From contig NZ_CP033465.1 in the NCBI RefSeq assembly GCF_003718715.1, positions 434,001 to 498,000 on the forward strand: a stretch of DNA of 64,000 nt, in the 5' to 3' direction. Source of the DNA: Clostridium sp. JN-1 (GTDB taxonomy: Bacteria > Bacillota > Clostridia > Clostridiales > Clostridiaceae). Position numbers and translations under genes: made by a program. The notes under the pieces were generated by a model, which worked only from the letters and a program-made list of their open reading frames with translations, did not search any database and was not told the DNA's origin. Below, piece by piece: positions 53,641 to 62,875 of the stretch (the stretch's first letter is position 1; each line of letters begins with the position of its first letter).

Positions 53641-55017
53641 ATGGATATAAATGAATATATTAATAAAGTATATAGTGGTGATCCTGAATGGTTTGTTCAA
53701 GAAGCAAGTCAGGGATTTCATTTAAATAGAATTAATAGAACAATAAGCAATAAAGAATATCTTCATGGAGTACATAGAATATTACAGAAAAAAGATATGC
53801 AATATAAAGGTAAACAATATAGAACTAAGAAATTAATTATACAGGAAGCAAAAACAATATTAAATTTTCACAGTACATATTTACTGGGAAAGCCGTTGTC
53901 ATTGACGGGTTCTGAGAATAAAGTAAGTGAATATCAAAATATATATAGGAAAGGTAATTACAATCAGGTAGATTATAATATTATAGATAATATAGGAAAG
54001 TATGGAGATGCTTACGAATACGTATATTTAGATAATAATAAGAACATTGTATCTAAAATAATAGATTCTGCTGATGGCTATCCAGTTTATACTGAAACTA
54101 ATGATTATGTTGCTTTCATAGAATACTGGACTGTAAATGCTATTGATTACTATAATGTATATTATCCAGATAGGGTGGATAGTTATAATAATGAAAATGA
54201 AGGTATTAATATAATATCAAGTAGTCCTAATTTAAGTGGACTTCCTATACATTATCATAATAAAAATGATTGGAATATTAACTATGGAGAATCTCTATTA
54301 TATGATATATTGCCTATTCTTGATGAAATAGAGGACTTATTATCCAAGTTAGGTGATAGTATATATACATTGTCATTAAGTCCTATACCAGTAATTACAG
54401 GACAACAAATAGAAGGTACAATTGATAAGGATGCAGTAGGTTATTCCATTTCACTTGAAAATGGTAGTGATATGAAATATGTAAATGCTACTATGGATTA
54501 TAATACCATTAAAATGTATATTGATAAATTGGAACAGAAACTCAATTTTGTAGCACATATGCCAAGCATTGCAACTGGTGGTAATGGTAATATATCTAAT
54601 GTATCAGAAGTTAGTTTGCAGATACTTTATCAACTGGCTGATGTATATGCAATGGTAAATGAACAATGCATAAGAGCAGGATTAATCCAAAGGTTTGATA
54701 TGATAGATAAGTTACTATCATTAAAGGGAGTAACGTTTAGTGATGATGAATATATTGATGTAGAATTTAATTATAGTAGACCAGTAAATGCACAGGATTT
54801 ATTGAATGAATTGAATACTCAGTATAGTATGGGTGCTATTAGTAAGAAAACTATTATTGAAAAGAGTCCCATTACAACTGACGTAACGCAAGAAATGGAC
54901 AGATTGAAAGAAGAAGGGGGAAGTGATAATATAAATAGTAAGGATAATAGCGGTATAAGTAGCAATAATAGTGGAAATAATAATGATAATGCTAAGAATA
55001 ATAACACATATAAATAA
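53641..55017 (+). CDS. Phage portal protein (SPP1 gp6-like)
   Basis: 458 residues; EAKTILNFHSTYLLGKPLSLTGSE, the central wing and stem with IDSADGYPVY, DILPILDEIEDLLSKLGD, and a C-terminal crown with Asn/Ser-rich tail. It directly follows the large terminase, as usual. It forms the dodecameric DNA gate. The low-complexity end (NNSGNNNDNAKNNN) is AT-driven. Confidence 0.9.
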   Translation: MDINEYINKVYSGDPEWFVQEASQGFHLNRINRTISNKEYLHGVHRILQKKDMQYKGKQYRTKKLIIQEAKTILNFHSTYLLGKPLSLTGSENKVSEYQNIYRKGNYNQVDYNIIDNIGKYGDAYEYVYLDNNKNIVSKIIDSADGYPVYTETNDYVAFIEYWTVNAIDYYNVYYPDRVDSYNNENEGINIISSSPNLSGLPIHYHNKNDWNINYGESLLYDILPILDEIEDLLSKLGDSIYTLSLSPIPVITGQQIEGTIDKDAVGYSISLENGSDMKYVNATMDYNTIKMYIDKLEQKLNFVAHMPSIATGGNGNISNVSEVSLQILYQLADVYAMVNEQCIRAGLIQRFDMIDKLLSLKGVTFSDDEYIDVEFNYSRPVNAQDLLNELNTQYSMGAISKKTIIEKSPITTDVTQEMDRLKEEGGSDNINSKDNSGISSNNSGNNNDNAKNNNTYK

Positions 55018-56064
55018 TATGTAAACAAATTGTAAATTATATATGAACAATATATGAACAATGGATTGATAATGGATTGATATATAGTAGTAATATATAT
55101 GTAGTAATAATGATTATTATATATTAATTATTATTGTAAACCTATAATTATATTTGGTTAACAATTAATGATGTTATACTGACTAGTCAGTCAGTTTTTA
55201 AAAAGTCTATATTGTTATGGAAAAAATTGATTTTAAGGTATCTTTTAAAAAAAATAGAGATATTGTTAAAAAAATTTAAAAAATTTAAAAATAATTTTTA
55301 AAAAAATATTATATAGTATTTAAAACCATGTACACTACAACAATATATAACTTAACCGTACTAAAGTATGATAGAGGTGCTGACATATTATAAATGTATA
55401 ATATACGTCAATATACAAAAATAATGCAAGTATATACATTATACAATAATTAACATAAAATGAATATATACAGTAATATACATAGTTTTCTGCATAAATA
55501 TACTGTATAAATCTAAATGAGAATATATGATTTACGAAATAAAAAAGCGAAGTTAGCGGTATGCCAGTGATATCAACGGATAGAAGGTAATTTAAGATAC
55601 TTTACTAAGTTCGCTAAGGATTTATTTAGCGAAGTTGATGTATCAATTGAATTATATTATCAATTAGAAAAATTATAAAAATGTATAAAATCCATAGAAT
55701 ATTCAATAAAAATATTTTGGCAGAAGGGCATAGAGATATGCTTTTTATTTGATTTAAAGTAAAATATTTCCCAAAAAATAATAATCAATCACTCTTTTTT
55801 CTGACAAGCCCTCTATGTTAGTACAATTTTTACCCACAGCAAAATTTGACTTTTTATAAATATAATTTTCAAATCTGAATTGCCTTCAAACGGGTTAATG
55901 TGGTACGTTTGAGGGCATTTTATGTCATGAATATTGCTGTCCTGACATGAATATTTTAGAAGGAAATTTTTAATATAATAGAATATTTTAGCAGGAAGTT
56001 ATCATGTTTTGTAGAATATTAAGTCATATAAATACAGGATTAATGATAAAAAGGGGGGATTATT
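55018..56064. other. 1-kb non-coding, AT-rich region with hairpins
   Basis: No gene seen. It contains tandem ATATGAACAAT and ATGGATTGAT repeats (55040-55082), a terminator ACTGAC-TA-GTCAGT-CAGTTTTT (55178-55199), a relative of the array core (GCCAGTGATATCAACGG, 55563), a hairpin TTCGCTA/TAGCGAA (55611-55634) and a terminator-like stem TGCCTTCAAACG/CGTTTGAGGGCA (55881-55917) followed by TTTTA. Confidence 0.55.
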
Positions 56065-56403
56065 TTGAAATTAAATAAGAAAACATTTATAATTATTTTT
56101 TGTTTTATTATTAGTATTTTTATGGTTGGATGTGGGGATGATTCATCATCAAATTTTAATGTAGGTGAAAAAATTACATTATCAGCAGATGCTCCAGTAT
56201 GTTCATCAAAAGATAATGTAGATAAAATGATTAATTATTTACAAAATAAGAATGAACAAGCAATTGAAGATATGGAGAATAATGGAGAAGCAAAAGTTAT
56301 TCCTCAAGGATCTGATGTAACAATAGTTAAATTAGGTACGGTAATAGAAATAGAGGATTCTGATGGACAAGATTGGTATATTCCTTCTCAATCTTTAAAG
56401 TAA
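56065..56403 (+). CDS. Lipoprotein
   Basis: 112 residues from TTG 56065 after AAGGGGGG. Lys-rich N-terminus, hydrophobic core and lipobox FMVGC at Cys23; the mature part is small, acidic and has a beta-like C-terminus (VTIVKLGTVIEIEDSDGQDWYIP). Small lipoproteins on phage elements often block superinfection, but nothing in the sequence proves that here. Confidence 0.75.
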   Translation: MKLNKKTFIIIFCFIISIFMVGCGDDSSSNFNVGEKITLSADAPVCSSKDNVDKMINYLQNKNEQAIEDMENNGEAKVIPQGSDVTIVKLGTVIEIEDSDGQDWYIPSQSLK

Positions 56404-56434
56404 GTAAAAAAATAAATGGAAGAGGGTATTTTAT

Positions 56435-56881
56435 ATGAGTAATGACGAAGAATGTTGTATATGTGGAACAGGAGTTATTACATTAGGTTCGGTTGTTGAT
56501 CCTAAAAATAAATATATTTGTGGTGAATGTAATAAGAAAGGTTATGATGTGTGTAAAATTGATAATAAAGTTTTTAATAAAAAATTCAATCAAAATTTCA
56601 AGTTAAATAACAAAGAAATATATAAATTAGAAGGAAATTTAGAAATATTAAATAATGAAATAAAAATTAATAATTCATTAAAATATAAAGTATGTAGTGA
56701 AAGATGTTTTAATAGATTGTATTTGAAAAAATATATAGAGGAATTAAAAAGTTATTTAGGTCAAATGTTACAAGGGGTAGATTATAATATATTTAATAAT
56801 AATCTTCAAAACGAAAATATAAAATTGATAAAATATAAAATAAATGAATTAGAGATTTATAAGAGTCAAATTAATAAATAA
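56435..56881 (+). CDS. Cysteine-pair (zinc-binding) hypothetical protein
   Basis: 148 residues. CCICGTG (residues 7-13) and CGEC (29-32) form a treble-clef or ribbon-like zinc site; CSERCF near residue 90 adds a second Cys pair. The rest is helical and Lys/Asn-rich. Unknown family. Followed by a terminator at 56889. Confidence 0.6.
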   Translation: MSNDEECCICGTGVITLGSVVDPKNKYICGECNKKGYDVCKIDNKVFNKKFNQNFKLNNKEIYKLEGNLEILNNEIKINNSLKYKVCSERCFNRLYLKKYIEELKSYLGQMLQGVDYNIFNNNLQNENIKLIKYKINELEIYKSQINK

Positions 56882-56888
56882 TGTTAAA

Positions 56889-56919
56889 AGGTGTTGCTGC
56901 ATAGCAATGCCTATTTTTT
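56889..56919 (+). terminator. Terminator
   Basis: AGGTGTTGC with GCAATGCCT (two wobble pairs) and T6. Confidence 0.7.
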
Positions 56920-56967
56920 CATGTCTAAAAATAAATAAATCTAAAAAATAGAAAGGATTTGATATAA

Positions 56968-57261
56968 ATGGGAACTGTAAAATACAGTACAATAAAATCC
57001 AGTAATGGTGTAATTAAATTTAATAGTACAGATGCAACAAAAATACAAGAATTTGACTGTAATAACTATGAATATTTAAGAATTTATATGATAAATGGCG
57101 GTGGATTTAAAGTATACATTAATAATTCTACTGATTATATATTAGTTGGTGGTAATGATGGATTAAATGAATTATTATTAAAAGATTTTGCTATAAATCA
57201 CGTGAAATTTGAATTTATAGGTGATATATCAGGACAATTACAATATTATTTATGCAAATAA
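56968..57261 (+). CDS. Small beta-rich protein, possible capsid accessory
   Basis: 97 residues, MGTVKYSTIKSSNGVIKFNSTDATKIQEF..., predicted all-beta with no charge clusters. It opens the last gene group of the element (57-59 kb), just before the connector candidates, so a structural or decoration role is plausible. Family not recognised. Confidence 0.55.
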   Translation: MGTVKYSTIKSSNGVIKFNSTDATKIQEFDCNNYEYLRIYMINGGGFKVYINNSTDYILVGGNDGLNELLLKDFAINHVKFEFIGDISGQLQYYLCK

Positions 57262-57278
57262 TGGAAGGGAGTATATAA

Positions 57279-57632
57279 ATGAACGTATTAGAAAGATTAA
57301 AAACTGAACTCAGCCACAAAGATTATTTTACGGATGATGAATATAGTATGTACTTATCTGAAAATAAATTGAACTCTACAGATACATATAATAAAACTAC
57401 TATGCAGCGTAATTTATTATTAACTGTAATAGACATATTGGAAGCAATAAGCAATGATATTGACATAATGAGAAAAGTGGAAGACACTACTACAAATATG
57501 AGTGTATCTGAATGTGCAAAATACCTTGAACAGAGAATTGAAAGAATCAAAGATAAAATTGCAACTTTACCTGATCCAGATGATACAGGTGAAGATTCTA
57601 ATGTTTTTATGTTATTTACGTCAGATAGGTAG
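57279..57632 (+). CDS. Head-tail connector candidate
   Basis: 117 residues, helical: LERLKTELSHKDYFTDDEYSMYLSENKL, then LLTVIDILEAISNDIDIM and a short acidic end. This is the pattern of the gp6/HK97-type connector proteins that bind beneath the portal. GGAAGGGAG site. Spacing of 11 bases to the next gene implies joint expression. Confidence 0.65.
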   Translation: MNVLERLKTELSHKDYFTDDEYSMYLSENKLNSTDTYNKTTMQRNLLLTVIDILEAISNDIDIMRKVEDTTTNMSVSECAKYLEQRIERIKDKIATLPDPDDTGEDSNVFMLFTSDR

Positions 57633-57643
57633 AAGGTGATTAA

Positions 57644-59050
57644 TTGAATACAGTATTAAACTTTTATAATCAATGTATAAAAAGAAGTGGCTCACAACTC
57701 AATAATTATAAAAAAACTATCTTCTTTAAGGGATTAATTAAGGAAATAGATGATAAATTACAGTCCATAGATAGTAAATATCTTTTTACTATGGAAGATT
57801 TGCCACAAGGTACTGAAATATCATGTGGTAATATAAATTATTTGGTTATGACAAGAAATGAAAAAATCAATGAAGTATATTACAAATATACAATACAAAA
57901 GCAACCTTATGATGTTAATTTTGCACCAGGGGGTATACTTCAAAGAATACCCAGTATTATTGAAACTAAAACTGTAGATATACAGACAAATGAAAGTATT
58001 ATATTACCAGCAGGAAAGATAATCATAGTTATAAGCAAAAATACTACAACGGACAAAATAGAAGTAAATGATAGATTTATAACTATGGGTTCAGCATGGA
58101 AAATAAGTGGACTTGATAAATCACAGGAAGGATTAATTAAAGTAAATGCAGATATAGACCAAACAATGACAGGTGATGATTTAGTAAATGAAATAACTAA
58201 TGGAGTAGTAAAACCTTTTTATACATTTAATATAAGTCCCAATCCTGTAAGTATAAAGAAAGGACAAACACAACAATTAAGTGTAGTTTTAAGCGAAAAT
58301 GGTACTACAATAAATAATCCTACATTAATATATACAAGTTCAAATGAGAATATAGCAACAATAGATTCTAAAGGATTAATTACTGGAATCGGTGAAGGTT
58401 CTTGTAGTATAGATATAACTTATTATGGTGATTATGATACGGCAGACACAAGTGTTAATATAGAAGTAAATGCTATTGCAGACCATAATTATATATTATC
58501 TGTTTCACCTGAGAGTATTAGCATGGATACTGGAAATACTCAACAAATAACAGCAACGGTTACTGACAAGGGAACGGCGATAAGCAATCCTACTTTTACA
58601 TATAATTCAGACAATACAGGAGTTGCAACGGTAAATAATACTGGACTCATTACTGCTATAAGTGCTGGAACTGCAAATATTACTGTAAGTTATATAGGTG
58701 AGGATGGTAATACATATTCTAAGACAATACCTACAACAATTAATGAAGCATTGGCAAAAACTATAGCAATTACAAGTACAGCAACAAACCCTAATAAGAT
58801 TAAATTAAATAATACACAGAATTATACTATTGCTGAAACAAGTAATGGAAGTACCGTAACAGATACATTTACTATTACTGCAAGTGGTTGTGATTCTAGT
58901 TATTATACTGTTACTAGAACAGATAATAATAACTTTAGTATTACTAATTTAAAGGGTGATGGTACGCAATATCTAACTATAGTTGCTTCAAGTACAACTA
59001 ATGCTACAGTAAGTGGAAGTATTAAAATTAGATTAGCAGGAAGATGGTAA
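57644..59050 (+). CDS. Head-closure-like protein fused to two Big_2 domains
   Basis: 468 residues from TTG 57644 (AAGGTG). Residues 1-125 (FYNQCIKRSGSQLNNYKKTIFFKGLIKEI..., ISCGNINYLVMTRNEK) resemble phage head-closure or minor head proteins. Two bacterial Ig-like group-2 repeats follow (ISPNPVSIKKGQTQQLSV...GLITGIGEGSCSI; VSPESISMDTGNTQQITA...GLITAISAGTANI), then a beta domain. Ig-like domains on virions often bind cell-surface sugars. Last gene before attR. Confidence 0.7.
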   Translation: MNTVLNFYNQCIKRSGSQLNNYKKTIFFKGLIKEIDDKLQSIDSKYLFTMEDLPQGTEISCGNINYLVMTRNEKINEVYYKYTIQKQPYDVNFAPGGILQRIPSIIETKTVDIQTNESIILPAGKIIIVISKNTTTDKIEVNDRFITMGSAWKISGLDKSQEGLIKVNADIDQTMTGDDLVNEITNGVVKPFYTFNISPNPVSIKKGQTQQLSVVLSENGTTINNPTLIYTSSNENIATIDSKGLITGIGEGSCSIDITYYGDYDTADTSVNIEVNAIADHNYILSVSPESISMDTGNTQQITATVTDKGTAISNPTFTYNSDNTGVATVNNTGLITAISAGTANITVSYIGEDGNTYSKTIPTTINEALAKTIAITSTATNPNKIKLNNTQNYTIAETSNGSTVTDTFTITASGCDSSYYTVTRTDNNNFSITNLKGDGTQYLTIVASSTTNATVSGSIKIRLAGRW

Positions 59051-59187
59051 ATCTATCTTGACAAGATAATCATGAAGAGTTATGCTTAAATCAATTCAAA
59101 TGTCAATTTGATGTGTAGAATATACTATTTATATTGTAATTATAGCAATATGTAAATAAACAAGTAATCTAAGGGGTATAAGTGAAA

Positions 59188-59260
59188 CTTCAAAACCGTG
59201 TTGCCGTGCTAAGACCACGACGGGTGGGTTCGATTCCCACATATTCCCGCCATAATGATA
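59188..59260 (+). repeat. attR, 73-bp direct repeat of the selC 3' half
   Basis: Identical to 38459-38531; lacks the 5' half of the tRNA, so it is not a second functional tRNA-Sec. The stretch 59051-59187 holds no gene. Confidence 0.95.
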
Positions 59261-59280
59261 ATGAAAGACGTTAATATATC

Positions 59281-59322
59281 AAGGATTTGCATGAATTATT
59301 ACATTCATGCAAATCCTTTTTT
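59281..59322 (+). terminator. Original selC terminator, displaced by the element
   Basis: A perfect 15-bp stem (AAGGATTTGCATGAA/TTCATGCAAATCCTT) followed by T6, 21 bases beyond attR. Confidence 0.85.
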
Positions 59323-59363
59323 ATCTGTCTACTTGACAGGGAACTTCAAATCAGTAATTTGTT

Positions 59364-59921
59364 TTAGTTATAACATGTTCTTGGAGGAGATGGTTTCAAT
59401 GGAATATCCTCCATTCTTGTAACTTTAAGAGTAACTTTTACAATCATTTTTTCAAGAAGTTCATTAAAAGTAACGGCCCAATCTGGTGCACCTGCTTCTA
59501 CAGGGTTAGGGCTCATTAACTCATCTTTTTCACCTTCTACAACAGCACTTAATATTTCAACATGGTCAGTTGGAAGAAGTGGGCATGATGCATTTACTAT
59601 AACAAATGTTGAAAATTCTATTCTTGTTGTAAATTGGTCTAATGGTCCATCTACAGCCTCCGGTGTAAACTCTGCTATTGTCTTGTAATTTATATTTTTA
59701 TCAATAAAGCCATCTATAATTACTTTTTCTGCTCCTGGAACTAATAACGTATTTGTAATTACAACTTCTTTATCAATATCTTTAATACGAAATACTGGAG
59801 GACTAGGTGGTGAAATTGTTAATACTTCAGTAACTAATTCTTGTTTTTCTCCTCTTCCAACAATTACAGGCACTTGCATAAATGCTTGGTGACAATTAGT
59901 TGAACTCATTTTATCATCCAT
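59364..59921 (-). CDS. SPOCS-domain (DUF3794) protein
   Basis: 185 residues from ATG 59921 after AAAGGAG. VTEVLTISPPSPPVFRIKDIDKEVVITN and VIIDGFIDKNINYKT are typical of the SPOCS/DUF3794 domain found in spore coat and SafA-linked proteins of spore formers. Pro-rich patches flank it. Likely a spore-envelope component. Confidence 0.75.
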   Translation of the reverse strand: MDDKMSSTNCHQAFMQVPVIVGRGEKQELVTEVLTISPPSPPVFRIKDIDKEVVITNTLLVPGAEKVIIDGFIDKNINYKTIAEFTPEAVDGPLDQFTTRIEFSTFVIVNASCPLLPTDHVEILSAVVEGEKDELMSPNPVEAGAPDWAVTFNELLEKMIVKVTLKVTRMEDIPLKPSPPRTCYN

Positions 59922-60188
59922 ATTGTTTAATACTCCTTTTGTTATTTTAATAAGATAGCTCAATCGTAAAAATGATTAGCTAAAGCTTATATTATACATA
60001 TATAAATTTTTGCTTAGTATATTTTATGACTATATGTGTATTATGTTACTAATATTTTATTAAAGTCTTTTTAACGAAACACGAGTATTAAAGTGGAATA
60101 AATGATTATATAAGTAGTAAAAAATAAGTTTCGTATACAGTAGAAATTTTATAAAACTAAAGAAGTTTTTATAGAAAGGTGAGACTAT

Positions 60189-62795
60189 ATGTTTGAATGG
60201 TATGGTAAACCGTGGAGCGAAGTTGTAAAAAAACTAGGCAGCAGTATATATTCTGGCTTAAGTGAAGCACAGGTTAGATCTTATAGAGATAAATACGGCG
60301 ATAATAAGATAATTATACCAGATATTAGCGGTATAATTATCTTATTTATAAAGCAAGTTAGTCAATTTTGGATGTTACTTATGCTTATTTCTGTTATTAT
60401 GTTTTTTTATACTGGTGAGTATAAAAATGGAGCTATAGCACTTTGCGTAATTATAGTTAATGCCTTATGTGCGGCTATAGAAGAGTACAATAATGATAAA
60501 AGTTTAAAAGAATTGCAAAGACTAAATATAGGTTACACTAGAGTTATGAGGCACGGCGCAGCTTCAAATATTCCAATAGAGGAATTAGTGATAGGCGATA
60601 TAGTTATAGTTGAGAGAGGTCAAATTGTACCAGCTGACTTGAGGATTATAGAAAGTAATAATTTGAGAACTAATGAAGTATCAGTAACCGGTGAAAAATT
60701 TATATGTGAAAAATATGAAACTAAGATAGAAGATAAAGGATTAAGATTGTCAGATATGAAAAATATCTTATTTAAAGGTTCAAAAATTGTAGCTGGGCAT
60801 GGTACAGGTATTGTAATAGCTTCAGGTGGTAAGACTCAAATAGGAAAAATAATAGAATTATTTTTGCGAGAAACCACAGAAGAAAAGTCATTTGATCAGA
60901 GAATTAACGAGATTTTAAACTTTTTTAGCATATTTATTATAGGCGGTACAGCTGTCAATTTAGCGTTGAATTTATTGAATAAACAAAATGTTTATCATAG
61001 TATAAACTCATCTGCAATAATTTTACTGAATTCACTGCCTCAAAGTATGATGATTATTTTGACTATCTTATCTTTCGTGTTGTTAAATCAAATGAGAAAA
61101 AGGGGAATGGTGTTTAAAAATTTATTTACGATAGAAAAATTTTCATCTGTAAATGCTGTTTGTACTGATAAAGTAGGTGCTTTTTCTGATGAAAAAGTGT
61201 ATGTAAGTAAAGTCTATGTTGATAATACAATCATAGATAGATATGACGAACGTTTGATGAATATTAAATTCCAAAGTGAAGCTGAATCATTAAAAAGAAT
61301 TTTAATTATAGCACTGCTTTGTAATGATACTATAATTTCTATGGGTGAACTTGTAAACCCAAGAGATGATTTAATGGAAATTTCATTAGTTGAGTTTGGT
61401 ATGATGATTCATGTAGATAGTACAAAGTTGGAGGATGAGCAGATTAGAGTAAATGTCATACCATTTGATACTGATAGAAGGATGATGACAAGTATAAATA
61501 AAGTAGATAAAAACTACAGGGCATATGTAAAGGGAGCAGTTGATTCCATTTTAGATAGATGTACTCATATATTAAAAAATGGAGTTGAAGTTGAGATAAC
61601 AGAAGATGATATTAATTCAATAAAGAATGCAGATATAAAGATGTCAAATGAATCTTTAAATGTAATGGGATTTGCATATAGAAATTTTAATTATGAACCA
61701 AGTTTAGAAGAAAATATTGAGAGTAATTTAGTATTTGCAGGATTAATTGGATTTGAAAATGTTATAAAAAGTGATTCATATAATGCAATTGAAAAGGGAA
61801 ATTTTTTAAATGTAAAACCTATAATTGTTACAGAAGATAGTAAGCTTACTGCATATGCTTTTGGCAAAAAACTTGGATTAATATCTAGAATACAGCAGAT
61901 ACTATCTGGAATTGAAATTGATAATATGGAAGACGACGAATTTGAACGGATAGGTGATAAAATAGGCATATTTTCAAGGATAAGTGCAAGGCATAAAATA
62001 AAGATAGTTAGAAACTTAAAACGCTGTGGATATACAGTTGCAATTATAGGTTCTAAAATTATAGATTTACCATGTTTAAAGGCAGCAAATGTTGGAATAA
62101 CAAATTCTAATAGTAATGTCATTAAAAAATTATCAGACGTATTTACAGCAGATATTAATTACAAAAGTTTACTTGATATACTTGAAGATTCTAGAAAAAT
62201 GGTTAATTCAATAACTAAGATAATTGTGTACATAATGAATTGTAGTTTAAGTATGTTATTATTTAATATTTTCATAGGTATATACAATTACAATATGCCG
62301 CTTATAGCAGAAGAAGGACTTTGGTTTAATAATATAATAATTATGCTGTCCTCTATTGCTTTAATACTTAATTATAAAAGTGAAGATAACTCATGTTCAT
62401 ACTCTATTATCAATAAAGATGTTATTATTAGCAGGATCAGCTTTATTATATTAAATTCAATTTTAACTTCAACAGCAGCCTTGGTTACTTTTCAATTGTC
62501 ATATAGAAATGGAGCTAAAAACGCCCAAATGTTTTCCTTTTTTGTATTAAATATATATTCTGTATTGTTATCACTTAGTTTTTCAAATAGATTGTTTTTT
62601 AAAAACAAATTTTCAAATTTAGTACTTTTATTTAATATCATAATTCAAATAATTATAATGTTTCCATTAGGTTTACTTATGATAAAGGATAAAGTTGATA
62701 CAAGAAATATAATAATATTTACAGCAGTATGGTTTATAATAACTATGTTTTATAAGTTTGAAAAAAATGATAATTATGATTATGACTATGATTAA
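60189..62795 (+). CDS. Degenerate P-type ATPase (probable pseudo-enzyme)
   Basis: 868 residues with the domain order of a P2-type cation pump (N-terminal cation-ATPase domain, actuator, transmembrane pairs, P and N domains, C-terminal spans). Catalytic motifs are altered: TGES reads TGEK, DKTGTLT reads DKVGAFS (Asp kept), TGD reads TED, and GDGxNDxPxLKxAxVG reads GSKIIDLPCLKAANVG. The PEGLP-type membrane motif reads NSLPQSM. KGA is intact. It cannot run a normal phosphorylation cycle as far as the family is understood. The frame is full length, so it is not random decay. Confidence 0.85.
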   Translation: MFEWYGKPWSEVVKKLGSSIYSGLSEAQVRSYRDKYGDNKIIIPDISGIIILFIKQVSQFWMLLMLISVIMFFYTGEYKNGAIALCVIIVNALCAAIEEYNNDKSLKELQRLNIGYTRVMRHGAASNIPIEELVIGDIVIVERGQIVPADLRIIESNNLRTNEVSVTGEKFICEKYETKIEDKGLRLSDMKNILFKGSKIVAGHGTGIVIASGGKTQIGKIIELFLRETTEEKSFDQRINEILNFFSIFIIGGTAVNLALNLLNKQNVYHSINSSAIILLNSLPQSMMIILTILSFVLLNQMRKRGMVFKNLFTIEKFSSVNAVCTDKVGAFSDEKVYVSKVYVDNTIIDRYDERLMNIKFQSEAESLKRILIIALLCNDTIISMGELVNPRDDLMEISLVEFGMMIHVDSTKLEDEQIRVNVIPFDTDRRMMTSINKVDKNYRAYVKGAVDSILDRCTHILKNGVEVEITEDDINSIKNADIKMSNESLNVMGFAYRNFNYEPSLEENIESNLVFAGLIGFENVIKSDSYNAIEKGNFLNVKPIIVTEDSKLTAYAFGKKLGLISRIQQILSGIEIDNMEDDEFERIGDKIGIFSRISARHKIKIVRNLKRCGYTVAIIGSKIIDLPCLKAANVGITNSNSNVIKKLSDVFTADINYKSLLDILEDSRKMVNSITKIIVYIMNCSLSMLLFNIFIGIYNYNMPLIAEEGLWFNNIIIMLSSIALILNYKSEDNSCSYSIINKDVIISRISFIILNSILTSTAALVTFQLSYRNGAKNAQMFSFFVLNIYSVLLSLSFSNRLFFKNKFSNLVLLFNIIIQIIIMFPLGLLMIKDKVDTRNIIIFTAVWFIITMFYKFEKNDNYDYDYD

Positions 62796-62875
62796 GTTTA
62801 CTATAGTTGGATAATATGCTAGGTGGAGGTGAAGAACTTCTGCGTTAAATTTATAAATAGCAGCGGTTGAAAGTT

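Larger units (their letters stand above)
38459..59260. mobile_element. 20.7-kb integrated element in selC, capsid-forming satellite-like
   Basis: Bounded by identical 73-bp repeats (38459-38531 and 59188-59260) that begin in the anticodon loop of tRNA-Sec. The integrase is the first gene inside. Contents in order: integrase, small genes, repeat array, HTH protein, scaffold, major capsid, HTH and small proteins, DHH-like protein, replication-initiator-like protein with repeats, structured RNAs, small and large terminase, portal, lipoprotein, and two connector candidates. No tail, tape-measure, baseplate, holin or endolysin gene is seen. That combination is known for capsid-forming phage-inducible islands, which borrow tails from a helper. 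Confidence 0.85.

Noticed and set aside
54799-55061. Hydrophobic minus-strand frames opposite the portal 3' end
   Set aside because: They mirror the Asn/Ser-rich AT-biased tail of the portal gene and lack ribosome sites.
59188-59260. Second tRNA-Sec gene
   Set aside because: Only the 3' half from the anticodon loop is present; the sequence upstream does not supply the acceptor 5' strand or D arm.
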